NCBI GenBank assembly: GCA_902476265.1
Contig: CABSCP010000004.1
Coordinates: 90,748 to 154,747, forward strand
DNA from: an uncultured Lachnospiraceae bacterium
GTDB lineage: Bacteria; Bacillota; Clostridia; Lachnospirales; Lachnospiraceae
Direction of reading: 5' to 3'
DNA: 64,000 bases
The notes below the pieces were generated by a model. That model did no database searches, was not told where the DNA came from, and was given only the letters and a program-made list of their open reading frames with translations. Each line of letters begins with the position of its first letter. The stretch's first letter is position 1. The position numbers were made by a program, and so were the translations under genes. Shown piece by piece: positions 50,377 through 59,764 of this stretch.

Positions 50377-51918
50377 TTACATCAGCGGTGAAAACAGCCT
50401 CAGGATGCACTGGCCTACCCGCAGCGCGGCGGACCGTCCGGATCGATACCGCTCCGTCACTTCCTCGCAATGGGGCAGCGTCTGATCGAAGTCCTTCTTC
50501 ACCTGGCGCACAGCTTCACAGTCATATAAAAATGCGCCGTTTTCAAAATGCAGGTAAAGACTTCTGTAATCCAGATTAATAGTGCCCACTGTGGCTGTTT
50601 CATCATCGCTGACGCACTGTTTGGCATGCAAAAAGCCCGGCGTGTATTCGTATATGCGCACGCCGTTTTGCACCAGTCCCGCATAATAAGAGCGGGTCAC
50701 CCGGTAAATCATCTTTTTATCCGGTATGCCAGGCGTGATGATGCGCACATCCACGCCCCGCTTTGCCGCAAGCCCCAGTTCCCGGTTCATCTCATCGCTG
50801 ATGATCAGATAAGGCGTCGTGAAATACACATAACGTTTGGCATTCTTTATAATATTCATGTACACATTTTCCCCCACCCGTTCCCCGTCCAGAGGGCTGT
50901 CCGCATAGGGCTGTACAAAACAGCTTTCTTTCGCTGTATAATCAATTTCAGGCAGATACCGGTCATAATCGGCATCCGTTTTCCGAATGGAATTCCACAT
51001 TTCCAGAAACATCACCGTCAGGCTGCGCACTGCGTCCCCCGTCAGTTTCACACCCGTATCCTTCCAATGTCCATAAGGATGTGTGAGGTTAAAATATTCA
51101 TTCGCCAGGTTATAACCGCCGGTAAACCCTGCTTTCCCGTCAATGACGGTAATTTTTCTGTGATCCCGATTGTTCATGAACACGTTCAAAAACGGGATCA
51201 ATCGGTTGAATACCCGGCATTGGATGCCGTCCGCTTCCATCCTTTTTATGAAGTCCGTATTGATAAAACCGATGCTGCCGATATCATCATAAAAAACCCT
51301 GACCTCCACTCCTTCTCTGGCTTTCTGCGCCAGGATCCGTTTGAGTTCCTGAAAGGATTCCGCATCCTCAATGGCATGGTACTCCATAAAAATAAACTTC
51401 TCCGCTTTGCATAGTTCTTCCTTCTGGGCCGCAAAACCATCCTCGGCTTTTGCATAGTATTCCACGTCCGTATTCTTCCAGACCGGATATTTCCCAAATT
51501 TCCAAATGTAGCGGGACTGGTTCGCCACCGCCAGATCCTTTTTTTCCAGCTCTTCCATCACCGCTGCATCCTGCGTAAGCTTCCCGTCCAGTTCTGCATC
51601 GATCTGCTCGAAACGCTTCTGCATTCCCCGGGTGACCTCCGGCCGCCCCACCAGCAGATACAGACACAGTCCCATCACCGGAAATACCAGAATCAGCATG
51701 ATCCAGGGCATCTTAAATGCTGCGTTGGTATGTTTTCCATACAGCCGCAGCACCACAAAGAAAGCGATCACACTGGAGAACAGTGAAATCCAGGTGGAAT
51801 ACTTGTTTAGCTTGATAAATAAAAAGAGAATCCAGCCCACCTGGATCAACACGGATATTCCCACAAAAATCAATCGGCCTACGCTGTTTTTCACTGCCAT
51901 TTTTTCTTCTGTACGCAT
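50377..51918 (-). CDS. cls: Cardiolipin synthase (phospholipase D family)
   Basis: 513 residues. Three N-terminal membrane segments (ILFLFIKL, LFSSVIAFFVVLRLYG, IMLILVFPVMGLCLYLLVG), then two PLD domains with HKD motifs: NRDHRKITVIDGKAGFTGG and LHAKQCVSDDETATVGTINLD. In the second the Lys is followed by Q, still HxK. Transfers phosphatidyl groups between two phosphatidylglycerols to make cardiolipin. Convergent with the lipoprotein gene, only 4 bp between stops. Confidence 0.94.
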   Translation of the reverse strand: MRTEEKMAVKNSVGRLIFVGISVLIQVGWILFLFIKLNKYSTWISLFSSVIAFFVVLRLYGKHTNAAFKMPWIMLILVFPVMGLCLYLLVGRPEVTRGMQKRFEQIDAELDGKLTQDAAVMEELEKKDLAVANQSRYIWKFGKYPVWKNTDVEYYAKAEDGFAAQKEELCKAEKFIFMEYHAIEDAESFQELKRILAQKAREGVEVRVFYDDIGSIGFINTDFIKRMEADGIQCRVFNRLIPFLNVFMNNRDHRKITVIDGKAGFTGGYNLANEYFNLTHPYGHWKDTGVKLTGDAVRSLTVMFLEMWNSIRKTDADYDRYLPEIDYTAKESCFVQPYADSPLDGERVGENVYMNIIKNAKRYVYFTTPYLIISDEMNRELGLAAKRGVDVRIITPGIPDKKMIYRVTRSYYAGLVQNGVRIYEYTPGFLHAKQCVSDDETATVGTINLDYRSLYLHFENGAFLYDCEAVRQVKKDFDQTLPHCEEVTERYRSGRSAALRVGQCILRLFSPLM

Positions 51919-52088
51919 GTTCTACCCCAGCTTTCTCGTGCCGTCCTGTTCCATTCTGCTCCGGCCGCTCTTCACCGCCATCCGCCCGATCTGATCTTCG
52001 GCCCGCTCGCTTCATAAGGGTATCTTACCACGGGAAATGGAAGAATTCAACTGAGGGGCCCCCCTGAAAAAGAGGGCCTGCTTTTACA

Positions 52089-52859
52089 CTACTTCTTCTC
52101 TTCCGTAATCCAGACTTTCACCGCCTGATTCAAAAATGCAGCGCAGCCCTTCACCTCTTTGTCATAGTAGTCGGTGAACCGGGGATCTGCAAGATACATC
52201 TCCACCAGTCCCCGGTGAGCTGCAGCGGTGTATTTATCCCAGGTACACCCCAGCCACTCCCGATGGAGAAGCGCGATCTCTTTTCCTGCGTCTCCCGCCG
52301 GGTCCTCTCCGTTTAAGACCGCTGTCTGCAGCTTCTCACAGATTCGCTTTTCCAGCTCCTGAAAGCGTTCATATTCCTCTTCCGTCATCTTCAACATTCT
52401 CCTGTTGGAAGCATCCACGGCAGATTCCCCGTATTTCTCCCTGATTTCCTCTCCGTATTTCTTCTCATTCTCCTCCACAAGCCCTTTTTTAAAAGCTTCA
52501 AATTTTTCCTTGTCTTTCATCTGATACTCTCCTTCCATTGACGCAATCGTTTTCTTCACGGTTTCGATCAGCCACATAGTCCTCTCCTGCTGTTGCTCCA
52601 GCGCCTTCAAATGCTCTGCAAGCGCAGTTTTGGCATCAAAACCTTCCTCATAAAGGATGCTTTTGATCTGTTCCAGGGACAGCCCCCGTTCCCGGTAGAA
52701 AAGGATCTGCTGCAGCAAATCAACTTCTTTTTCCCCGTAGAAACGGTACCCCGATTCCCGGATGCCGCAAGGCTTTAAAAGCCCGATTTCGTCATAATAG
52801 CGGAGCGTACGCGCGCTCACTCCTGCAAGCTGTGACAATTCCCTGATACTGTATTCCAT
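52089..52859 (-). CDS. MerR regulator with TipAS-like domain
   Basis: 256 residues. MerR head (MEYSIRELSQLAGVSARTLRYYDEIGLLKPCGI), a coiled coil around residues 75-110, and a C-terminal TipAS-type antibiotic-binding domain (MLKMTEEEYERFQELEKRICEKLQ, HREWLGCTW, HRGLVEMYLADPRFTDYYD). Homologues (TipA, Mta, SkgA) respond to thiopeptides or drugs. Divergent from the following nuclease gene; no efflux gene adjoins. Confidence 0.92.
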   Translation of the reverse strand: MEYSIRELSQLAGVSARTLRYYDEIGLLKPCGIRESGYRFYGEKEVDLLQQILFYRERGLSLEQIKSILYEEGFDAKTALAEHLKALEQQQERTMWLIETVKKTIASMEGEYQMKDKEKFEAFKKGLVEENEKKYGEEIREKYGESAVDASNRRMLKMTEEEYERFQELEKRICEKLQTAVLNGEDPAGDAGKEIALLHREWLGCTWDKYTAAAHRGLVEMYLADPRFTDYYDKEVKGCAAFLNQAVKVWITEEKK

Positions 52860-53165
52860 CCCAAAACCTCCTTACAAATACAAGAATAACAGTTACCGCT
52901 GCGTCAAAGTCAAGAACTTTTCAGAGAATTGTTAAAACTTGTTATCTGAACCATGAAAGTTTAATCCAATGATCTTGTATATTTCCGCAAAAATGTTATA
53001 CTGTTTTTATCTTCTGTGGCAGATGCACAGAAAAATCCCGAATCAATGATTTCTAATTTCACTTTTCTGCCGGACACCCCGTTCATGGTAGCGTCCGGTT
53101 TCTGAAAAATTCCGGCAGATCCGCCGCTTTTTTCTCTTCAAATTCACACAACAGGAGGACAATGG
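52860..53165. other. Divergent gap with promoter of the Rpn gene
   Basis: No gene. Contains TTGTAT (52975-52980), 16 bp, TATACT (52997-53002) as a rightward promoter, and a hairpin CCGGAC ... GTCCGG around 53073-53100 in the 5' untranslated region. A leftward promoter for the MerR gene should lie near 52870-52930 but I see no clear one. Confidence 0.5.
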
Positions 53166-54184
53166 ATGGGAAGAAAAAATGATGAATTGTCATGGTTTTT
53201 AAACAGACCTGTTATACTGGCAGATTTTTTAACGGCTGTCTCTATGGTGGTCAAAAAATAATACTGCCGGAGGAACTGGCCGAAATTCAGAAAGTGTATC
53301 ATGAACCAATACACAGTCGAAACGGACGAACCCGCAGATCGCGCCGGGAGCGTGATGTTGCAGGACTTTTTTGCCGAAGTGGACACTTCGTTCTATTGGC
53401 AGTTGAAAACCAGGACAATCCAAACCTTTGTATGCCGCTGCGATGCATGGAATATGATGTGGAAGATTTTTCCCGGCAGCTGCGCCGACTGAAAAGACAG
53501 CATCAGCAGAATAATGATCTGAAGACTCACTACGAGTATCTCTCCGGCATCGCGGAGACGGACAGACTTATTCCTGTTGTGACAATTGTTTTCTATCATG
53601 GAGAAGGTAATTGGGATGCTCCGGAAAGTTTCCGGGAAATGCTGGATATGAAAGGGTTGGACAAAACACTTTCTTCGCTTCACCCGGACTATCATCTCCG
53701 CATCATTCGTATATCAGACCTCAAGGAAGAAAACTTTGAATCAGGCCTTCGTGAGTTGATTGGTATGATGAAACGCAAGAATGATAAAGCGGCCATGCAG
53801 GAATACTACCTCAAAAATGAAAGCCGCTTCCGGAATATGGATGATGAAACTTATGACCTGATCTGTACAATGATCAATCAGAAGACATTGGCCGCTGCCA
53901 AAACCAAATATAAGAATTCAGAAAAGGAGACTGTCGATATGTGCAAGGCAATAGACGATATGGTAAAAGACGGAAAAGCAGAAGGAATCAGAATCGGCGA
54001 GGAACGCGGAAAACGCCTCGGTGAAAAAGAGGGCAAAAAACTGGGGCAAAAACTGGGCGAAGATAAACTCGCCCAGCTGGTCAGCCGTCTGATAAAAGAC
54101 GGCAGGATCGCGGAACTTTCCAAAGCTTCGGAAAGCTCCCGCGCCCGCCAGAAGTTATATCGGGAATATGGCCTGAACGGATGA
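53166..54184 (+). pseudogene. Rpn-family nuclease, frameshifted in a T tract
   Basis: AGGAGG at 53153-53158 and ATG 53166 start a good frame (MGRKNDELSWFLNRPVILADF), but it ends at a TAA after 20 more codons. One frame over, FNGCLYGGQKIILPEELAE begins and runs to 54184 with the Rpn/PF04754 features RRERDVAGLF, FVLLAVENQ, EYLSGIAETDRLIPVVTIVFYHG and a Gly-Glu-rich tail (GEERGKRLGEKEGKKLG). One extra T in the six-T tract at 53225-53230 would restore a single 339-residue frame. Either a recent frameshift, or slippage or a phase-variable switch; an ATG at 53192 could make a shortened form. Rpn proteins are recombination-promoting PD-(D/E)XK nucleases. Confidence 0.8.
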
Positions 54185-55219
54185 CGGAAGAACAGGCGGG
54201 AAAACCTCCCGTTCCCCGTTCACCTCTTCCACGGCTGCGCGGAGTTCTTCCCTGCGCAGCCGTAAATCTTCCTCCGAAAGCGTAGTTCTGATTTCATGCA
54301 GGTCATAAGGGCCGTATCGGAAATGCCCCATCACCGCGCCCTTCACTTCCCCGTCTATCAAAAGATACTGCATCACTTCCGATCCTTTTTCGCTGCCCTT
54401 ATACAGTTCTTTCAGACGCCATTCCTCGATCCTGATCAGCGGATCGTTGCGGTGAAGCGCCAGAATTTTCTTCCAGGAGGGAAAATCCTCCTGTTCCAGA
54501 AGTCTTTTATCTTCTTCCAGCATCCAGCCGTCCTTCCATGTCACCAGCACGCCACTCTCCTCCAGCGCAAGAAGCGCCTTTACCACCTCTTTTTTTGGAA
54601 GTCCATAGAAATACCTCACATTTTCTTCCGTCAGATATACAAACCGATAAAACAGGCGGGGAATCAAAATCTCCAGAGCCGCCTGACGGGTATACCGTTT
54701 CAAATCCACCTCCGGAAACATCTCTCCAAACAAATACCAGCCCCTGTCCCACTCTCCGTCATTCTGGTCTTCAAACAGAAGAAAGGATTCCTGGATCCGA
54801 TGCAGCGCCGGCGTGATCTGCTTTACCAGAAGTCCTGTCATTTCCTTCATCACTTCGATGTTCATAGGTCCTTCCCGTTCAATCAGTCGTAAAAGGATAT
54901 CGGAATATTCGTTGGGACGATAAGGCTTTTTGTAAAGGCAGGCAAACAGTTCCATCTGATCGGCTTCGATGAAACCGATATTTCCGTTCTGAAACCGTCC
55001 CTTTACCATTTCCCTTTTCAACTGGCGGTTTCCGTTATAGGCTTCATCATCAAAGTCTGTCCGGTAAACAAGACAGGGCGGTTTCCCGAATCCATGCCAG
55101 TGCACATTAAGCCCCGGTGAAAGATCCCGGTAAAGCTGCCTGTATTCCTTTTTATCCGCGTGAGAGGCCAGGCATTGCCGCCGCATTCTGAGCGCGATCA
55201 TATTTACCCAATTAAGCAT
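54155..55219 (-). CDS. AlkZ-related winged-helix protein
   Basis: 354 residues from ATG 55219 (GAGGAG upstream). Starts MLNWVNMIALRMRRQCL, where a helical region is followed by several winged-helix-like segments (EYSDILLRLIEREGPMNIEVMKEMTG, EEVVKALLALEESGVLVTWKDGW). The layout matches the 'AlkZ-related' family, distant from the AlkZ glycosylase that unhooks DNA crosslinks; the catalytic QxQ motif of AlkZ is not evident. Overlaps the convergent Rpn gene by 30 bp and the upstream DUF3795 gene by 8 bp. Confidence 0.7.
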   Translation of the reverse strand: MLNWVNMIALRMRRQCLASHADKKEYRQLYRDLSPGLNVHWHGFGKPPCLVYRTDFDDEAYNGNRQLKREMVKGRFQNGNIGFIEADQMELFACLYKKPYRPNEYSDILLRLIEREGPMNIEVMKEMTGLLVKQITPALHRIQESFLLFEDQNDGEWDRGWYLFGEMFPEVDLKRYTRQAALEILIPRLFYRFVYLTEENVRYFYGLPKKEVVKALLALEESGVLVTWKDGWMLEEDKRLLEQEDFPSWKKILALHRNDPLIRIEEWRLKELYKGSEKGSEVMQYLLIDGEVKGAVMGHFRYGPYDLHEIRTTLSEEDLRLRREELRAAVEEVNGEREVFPPVLPSSVQAIFPI

Positions 55220-55514
55220 GTTTCTCCTCTGCATCCCTGCACTGCTTTAAATTCTGAACTCTCTGTGCAATGGAAGCCTGAAATTCCTCATCACTGTATT
55301 TCGGATCCCTGTTCGCCTGCCAGATCTCACAGGGCAGTTTACTGCATTCTGCGCAGCTATCCAGGCCCTTCTCTGTCACACAGCAGCGGTATATCGGACA
55401 CTCCTCGCCTCCGCAGTAAAAAACCTTTCCCGCGCAGGCATTGCACCCCCTGCACAATTCACCGTAACAATCGCATTCTTTACACATCGTACCGCAAATA
55501 CTCATCTCACTCAT
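55212..55514 (-). CDS. DUF3795-type Cys-rich protein
   Basis: 100 residues with 17 Cys arranged as CGTMCKECDCYGELCRGCNACAG, GGEECPIYRCC, DSCAECSKLPC, which could bind two or more zinc ions or Fe-S clusters. AAAGGAGATT precedes the ATG. Small proteins of this type are common in anaerobes; role unknown. Transcribed with the AlkZ-related gene. Confidence 0.85.
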   Translation of the reverse strand: MSEMSICGTMCKECDCYGELCRGCNACAGKVFYCGGEECPIYRCCVTEKGLDSCAECSKLPCEIWQANRDPKYSDEEFQASIAQRVQNLKQCRDAEEKHA

Positions 55515-55579
55515 AGGAATCTCCTTTGTAATTGCTCTGTTTTCTTCACAGCAATATCATAACAAAAGGAATACGACAT

Positions 55580-56500
55580 CTATCTGTCATATTCCTCATA
55601 AAAAGAAATCATTTTCTGAATCTGTGCAGCCACATCCCTCCGCAGCTTCTCCGGCCGCACCACTTTTGCAGATGCGCCAAAGCTTAAAATCCACTGCAGC
55701 AGGTAACTGTAATTGGAAAAACATAGTTTCACCCCCAGCCGCCCGTCAGTCTCTACTTCAAAGCAGCCCGGCCCATATTCCTCGATCAACCGGTATTTCA
55801 CCGCAGGATCAAAAGATGCCTCCAGCTCCCACTCTTCTTCGGAAAAAGGCGCATCCACATCCAAAATTCCTTCCGGCACCTTTCGGGGCACAAAGGTCTG
55901 CTCCAGCTTTTCAGGTTCCCATAAACGGTTCAACTTGAACATCCGGAAATCCTTCCGTTCCATGCACCAGGCCAGCAAATACCAGGAGGACCACTGGAAC
56001 ACAAGCGAATAAGGCTCAGCGTTCCTTCTCCCTTCCCCTTTGCTGTAATAATAGGTAAAACCCACGGTCTTCCTTTCTTTCACCGCCTGCTGCAGGAGGG
56101 AAATTTTCGCGGAAAGGCTGTCCTGATAATGGGAAGCGAGATTGATCACAATGCTGTCCATCCGTTCATCCGCCTGTGTACCTTCTGTAAAAAACTTGGC
56201 TTTCAACAGCTTCTGGCCCGTACCCTCCAGCACGCTGCCCAGTCCTTTCACTCCGATCAACAGCGCTTCCAGTTCGTTTTTATCCAGCAGCCTTCTGTCG
56301 ATAGTAAATCCTTCCGCCAGACCGATCCCTCCCCGGTATCCGGGACGTGTGACCACCGGGATTCCGGCCTGGCAGAGGATTTCAATATCCCGATTGACCG
56401 TCCGTATGGAAACCTCAAACGTTTCTGCCAGCTGTCCGGCCGTCACTTCCTTTTTCTGCAGCAGCAGGGTGACAATTCCCATCAGCCTGTCAATTTTCAT
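55580..56500 (-). CDS. WYL-domain HTH transcriptional regulator
   Basis: 306 residues from ATG 56500 (MKIDRLMGIVTLLLQKKEV; GAAGAAGG upstream; the start overlaps the preceding stop as ATGA). N-terminal HTH_11 (TAGQLAETFEVSIRTVNRDIEILCQAGIPV), then a WYL-type ligand domain (LLQQAVKERKTVGFTYYYSKGEGR, YSLVFQWSSWYLLAWC) and a C-terminal extension. WYL domains are thought to bind nucleic acid or nucleotides; many control defence genes. An in-frame extension to 56647 lies inside the previous gene. Confidence 0.88.
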   Translation of the reverse strand: MKIDRLMGIVTLLLQKKEVTAGQLAETFEVSIRTVNRDIEILCQAGIPVVTRPGYRGGIGLAEGFTIDRRLLDKNELEALLIGVKGLGSVLEGTGQKLLKAKFFTEGTQADERMDSIVINLASHYQDSLSAKISLLQQAVKERKTVGFTYYYSKGEGRRNAEPYSLVFQWSSWYLLAWCMERKDFRMFKLNRLWEPEKLEQTFVPRKVPEGILDVDAPFSEEEWELEASFDPAVKYRLIEEYGPGCFEVETDGRLGVKLCFSNYSYLLQWILSFGASAKVVRPEKLRRDVAAQIQKMISFYEEYDR

Positions 56501-56727
56501 CCTTCTTCCTGATTCCTCATCACAATTTTGATAAACTTGGTCATCAGCGGAATATAGGTTGCGACAAAAACCAATGTCGCCATGATGAGCGGAACCTTTC
56601 TTTTTTCTTTCGGAACCGCTATTCCAATCATCACACCCACAGCGCACAGACAGAATTTAAGCAGCGCCAGATCCTTCCAGTCACTTTCCTTCATATACTG
56701 ATTGGCATTCTCAAAAAGTTTGTTCAT
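56497..56727 (-). CDS. Small membrane protein
   Basis: 76 residues: N-terminal amphipathic region MNKLFENANQYMKESDWKDLALLKF, then membrane segments CLCAVGVMIGIAVP and VPLIMATLVFVATYIPL. Homologues in Clostridia are sometimes called 'permease of phosphate ABC transporter' without evidence. Forms an operon with the WYL regulator by a 4-bp overlap. Confidence 0.75.
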   Translation of the reverse strand: MNKLFENANQYMKESDWKDLALLKFCLCAVGVMIGIAVPKEKRKVPLIMATLVFVATYIPLMTKFIKIVMRNQEEG

Positions 56728-57036
56728 ACCGCACCTCCCATTTTTAACCCTTTGGTTTTCAACTTGTACCCACCTTTATTTTATCATGCCCAATGTCTGA
56801 TTGCCATAAAAAGCCCGCTTTTATGTAAAAAAAAATCCCTATAAAGGGAGGATGCCAGACAACCTGGTGTTGTCTGGCATTTTATTATGAAAAAGCTATT
56901 TAAAAGTTTGCGATAATGTCTTTTTTAAGGTATTTCCTTTTCTGTATCTTATGGTATTAGTATAAGAAAAGAAAGTGTCTAAAGGATGATGTCGAAAAAA
57001 ACTTTCCGTTAAAGAAATATGAACAAAATATGAACG
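56728..57036. other. 309-bp gap with terminators
   Basis: No gene. Apart from the hairpin at 56852 it holds AAAAGCCCGCTTTTA near 56810, TCCCTATAAAGGGA at 56836-56849 and a TATGGTATTAGTATAA promoter-like stretch near 56948-56965. Promoter of the small membrane protein gene is expected near 56740-56790. Confidence 0.5.
56852..56880. terminator. Strong hairpin ATGCCAGACAAC/GTTGTCTGGCAT
   Basis: 12-bp perfect stem, 5-nt loop CTGGT, followed by TTTATTAT on the plus strand. It stands between genes on the minus strand, downstream of no plus-strand gene, so it may instead be the end of a small transcript or an insertion footprint. Confidence 0.65.
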
Positions 57037-57672
57037 TCAGCCCTGTCTTTCCTCTTTATTCCTTTTTATAATCCTGTTTTTAACCATCCATAAAACCAGA
57101 AGCACCAGTCCCGCTCTCAGGCAGATTGCAGTCAGCTGTGAATATGCGGAAAACCATTCCAAAATCTTTCCCCAGGACGCCCCCAGAAAAGCGCCGAGAG
57201 ACACCAGCAAAAAATTCCAGACAGTACTCCCCACCACCGTATACAAAAGAAAAACCGGCAGTTCCATCTTTGCCATTCCCGCCGGGATGGATACCAGGCT
57301 GCGGATGATCGGCACACACCTCCCAAACAGGACTGCTTTTTTCCCTCTCTTTTCAAACCATTCAACCGTGTGCAGCACATCTCCTCTTTTAAACCCGAGC
57401 AGGCGGCAGATCTTTGTGTCCAACAGTTTTTCCAGACGGTGCGGCGTAAACAGCCCGCCGATCTTATAGAGAATGACCGCTCCCACGGTAGAACCGATTG
57501 TGGAAAAAAAGATCACGCCCCAGACCTTCATTTGTGTATAGGTGGTCATAAATCCCCCGAAAGGCAATATAATCTCCGACGGGATGGGCGGAAAGAGGTT
57601 CTCCAGCGTGATCAGAAAGCAGATTCCCAGATATCCAAACCGATCCATGACTGAAACGATAAATTCCTGCAT
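57037..57672 (-). CDS. DedA-family membrane protein
   Basis: 211 residues. ENLFPPIPSEIILPFGG and F-G-R-CVPIIRSLVSIPAGMAKM are the two conserved half-helices of DedA/VTT proteins; about five membrane segments. Members flip lipids such as undecaprenyl phosphate or phosphatidylethanolamine. Single gene. Confidence 0.93.
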   Translation of the reverse strand: MQEFIVSVMDRFGYLGICFLITLENLFPPIPSEIILPFGGFMTTYTQMKVWGVIFFSTIGSTVGAVILYKIGGLFTPHRLEKLLDTKICRLLGFKRGDVLHTVEWFEKRGKKAVLFGRCVPIIRSLVSIPAGMAKMELPVFLLYTVVGSTVWNFLLVSLGAFLGASWGKILEWFSAYSQLTAICLRAGLVLLVLWMVKNRIIKRNKEERQG

Positions 57673-57794
57673 AAATTCTCCCTGAAATAATGCAGACGCA
57701 GAATGCGCCTTTTTATCATTTCTATTTGAAAAGAGGGAGATTCAGAACACCAACTCTTTCTTAACAGGATCCGGCATTTTTTTGCATATAAAAA

Positions 57795-57815
57795 CGGCCG
57801 GCAAAATGCCGGCCG
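57795..57815 (-). terminator. Terminator of the aldolase gene
   Basis: CGGCCGGCA-TTT-TGCCGGCCG on the minus strand followed by TTTTTATATG, 22 bp after the aldolase stop codon. Confidence 0.88.
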
Positions 57816-57837
57816 CTCATCACTCACATCATGAAAT

Positions 57838-58701
57838 TCAAGCTTTGTCAACAGAACCAAACAGTTCCATTTTTTCTTTCACAGTAGCCTTGATCGCTTC
57901 ATATCCGGGGGCCAGCAGCTTACGAGGGTCATAGCCCTTGCCCTGCAGATCCTTGCCTTCTTCAATGTACTTTCTGGTCGCTGCTGCGAAGGAAAGCTGG
58001 CACTCTGTATTAACGTTGATCTTTGCAACGCCCAGTGTGATGGCTTTCTTGATCATGTCAGCCGGAATGCCTGTGCCGCCGTGAAGAACCAGAGGCATGT
58101 CCCCTGTCAGCTGCTGGATTGCATCCAGAGTTTCAAAGGAAAGTCCCTGCCAGTTTGCGGGGTATTTGCCATGGATGTTGCCGATGCCTGCTGCCAGGAA
58201 GTCAACGCCCAGATCAGCGATCGCTTTGCACTCTTTGGGATCTGCGCATTCGCCCATGCCGATAACGCCGTCTTCTTCGCCGCCGATGGAACCAACTTCA
58301 GCTTCGATGGAAACGCCCTTGTCGTGCGCAGCTTTCACCAGCTCTGTTGTCTTAGCAACGTTCTCTTCGATTGCGTAATGGGAACCGTCAAACATGATGG
58401 AAGAGAAACCTGCTTCCAGACATTTGTAGCAGTGATCATAAGAACCATGATCCAGGTGCAGTGCAACCGGAACTGTGATGTTCTGTTCTTCGATCAGGCC
58501 TTTTACCATGCCTACAACGGTCTTATAACCGCCCATGTATTTGCCTGCGCCTTCGGATACGCCGAGGATAACAGGGGAGTTGAGCTCCTGAGCTGTTAAA
58601 AGGATCGCCTTTGTCCATTCCAGGTTGTTGATGTTGAACTGACCTACTGCATAGTGGCCAGCTTTTGCTTTTTTCAGCATTTCTGTAGCGGATACTAACA
58701 T
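57838..58701 (-). CDS. fba: Class II fructose-1,6-bisphosphate aldolase
   Basis: 287 residues from ATG 58701 (MLVSATEMLKKAKAGHYAVG; GGAGG 9 nt upstream). Zinc and catalytic sites: LHLDHGS (His pair with Asp), FDGSHYAIEENV, LHGGTGIP, NVNTECQ. Splits fructose 1,6-bisphosphate to glyceraldehyde 3-phosphate and dihydroxyacetone phosphate in glycolysis. Codon use is strongly biased as for a highly expressed gene, with fewer rare codons than neighbours. Confidence 0.96.
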   Translation of the reverse strand: MLVSATEMLKKAKAGHYAVGQFNINNLEWTKAILLTAQELNSPVILGVSEGAGKYMGGYKTVVGMVKGLIEEQNITVPVALHLDHGSYDHCYKCLEAGFSSIMFDGSHYAIEENVAKTTELVKAAHDKGVSIEAEVGSIGGEEDGVIGMGECADPKECKAIADLGVDFLAAGIGNIHGKYPANWQGLSFETLDAIQQLTGDMPLVLHGGTGIPADMIKKAITLGVAKINVNTECQLSFAAATRKYIEEGKDLQGKGYDPRKLLAPGYEAIKATVKEKMELFGSVDKA

Positions 58702-58784
58702 ATGATTTACCTCCATGCGTGAATATTATTTTTTCTAACCGCTGTTATTATACCCTATCTTCGTAAAAAAAGAAATACCTTTTC

Positions 58785-59684
58785 CTATTTTTCAGGCGGT
58801 ACCATGATTGTCAGAGCCTGTTTCTGGTTTTCGATCACCACTTCCGTGTGCCGTCCGCCAAATTCTCCGTCCAGCGTCCACGCCACTTCCTCGTCTGATT
58901 CAATTTTCAGACAGGCGGTTTTAAAGCAATACATCTGAGCCGCGTCAATATCCCGCAGAGTCAGCGCGCCCAGAATCTGGTTTAAATCCTCCAGACTCTT
59001 GGGACGTTTCACCAAAGTAACCTCAAACATACCGTCGCTGAGATCCACATATTTTCCGGTGATCCCTTTAAAACCTCCCACAGAGGTGGAATTTGTCACC
59101 ATTCCGTAGAGAAAATCATCTTCGATCACCGTGTCCTGGGTCACAATACGCAGATGATAGGATTTGATGGCGGTCAGTTTTTTCATTCCTTCCAGGATAT
59201 AGGCCATATGTCCCAGCACGTTTTTTACATCCTGGCTGGTTTCATAGGAAACCTCGGTAAAAAGGCCGAAGGCGGCGATATAAACAAACGTGTTGTCGTT
59301 GAAGGATCCCACATCACAGGCGAAGGGAGTCCCCTTCACAGCCACTTCTGCCGAACGCTTCATATTCTTCGGGATCTGGAGGCTGTTCGCAAAATCATTG
59401 GTGCTTCCCGCTGGGACGTAGCCGATGGGGCGGCGCCGCACACTCTTCATGATTCCCGTCACCACCTCGTCCAGTGTGCCGTCCCCGCCGCTGCATACCA
59501 CCAGATCATATTTCGCCGTCCTGTCCGCTGCCACCTCTATTGCCTCCCCCGCATACTGGGTCGGATGCACGGTCACCTCATAACCGGCCTTTACAAAAAT
59601 ATCCAGGATATCAAGAAGGTAATTTTTGATCTGTCCTTTTCCCGCTTTCGGATTATAAATAAAAAGCAGTTTCTTCTCTGCCAT
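58785..59684 (-). CDS. Diacylglycerol/lipid kinase (YegS-DgkB type)
   Basis: 299 residues. YNPKAGKGQ at the start, nucleotide-binding GGDGTLDEVVTG, PAGSTNDFANSL, and the conserved WTLDGEFGG near the end place it in the DAGK catalytic family. It phosphorylates diacylglycerol or a related lipid with ATP, recycling it to phosphatidate. The gap to HPr/Crh is 80 bp, so it may be separately transcribed. Confidence 0.92.
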   Translation of the reverse strand: MAEKKLLFIYNPKAGKGQIKNYLLDILDIFVKAGYEVTVHPTQYAGEAIEVAADRTAKYDLVVCSGGDGTLDEVVTGIMKSVRRRPIGYVPAGSTNDFANSLQIPKNMKRSAEVAVKGTPFACDVGSFNDNTFVYIAAFGLFTEVSYETSQDVKNVLGHMAYILEGMKKLTAIKSYHLRIVTQDTVIEDDFLYGMVTNSTSVGGFKGITGKYVDLSDGMFEVTLVKRPKSLEDLNQILGALTLRDIDAAQMYCFKTACLKIESDEEVAWTLDGEFGGRHTEVVIENQKQALTIMVPPEK

Positions 59685-59764
59685 ATTCTCACCATCCTTT
59701 ATAAAGATCTTGTTTTATATAAAACAAAAGGGACATATCCTCTGTACATGTCCCCTTCCATCCA

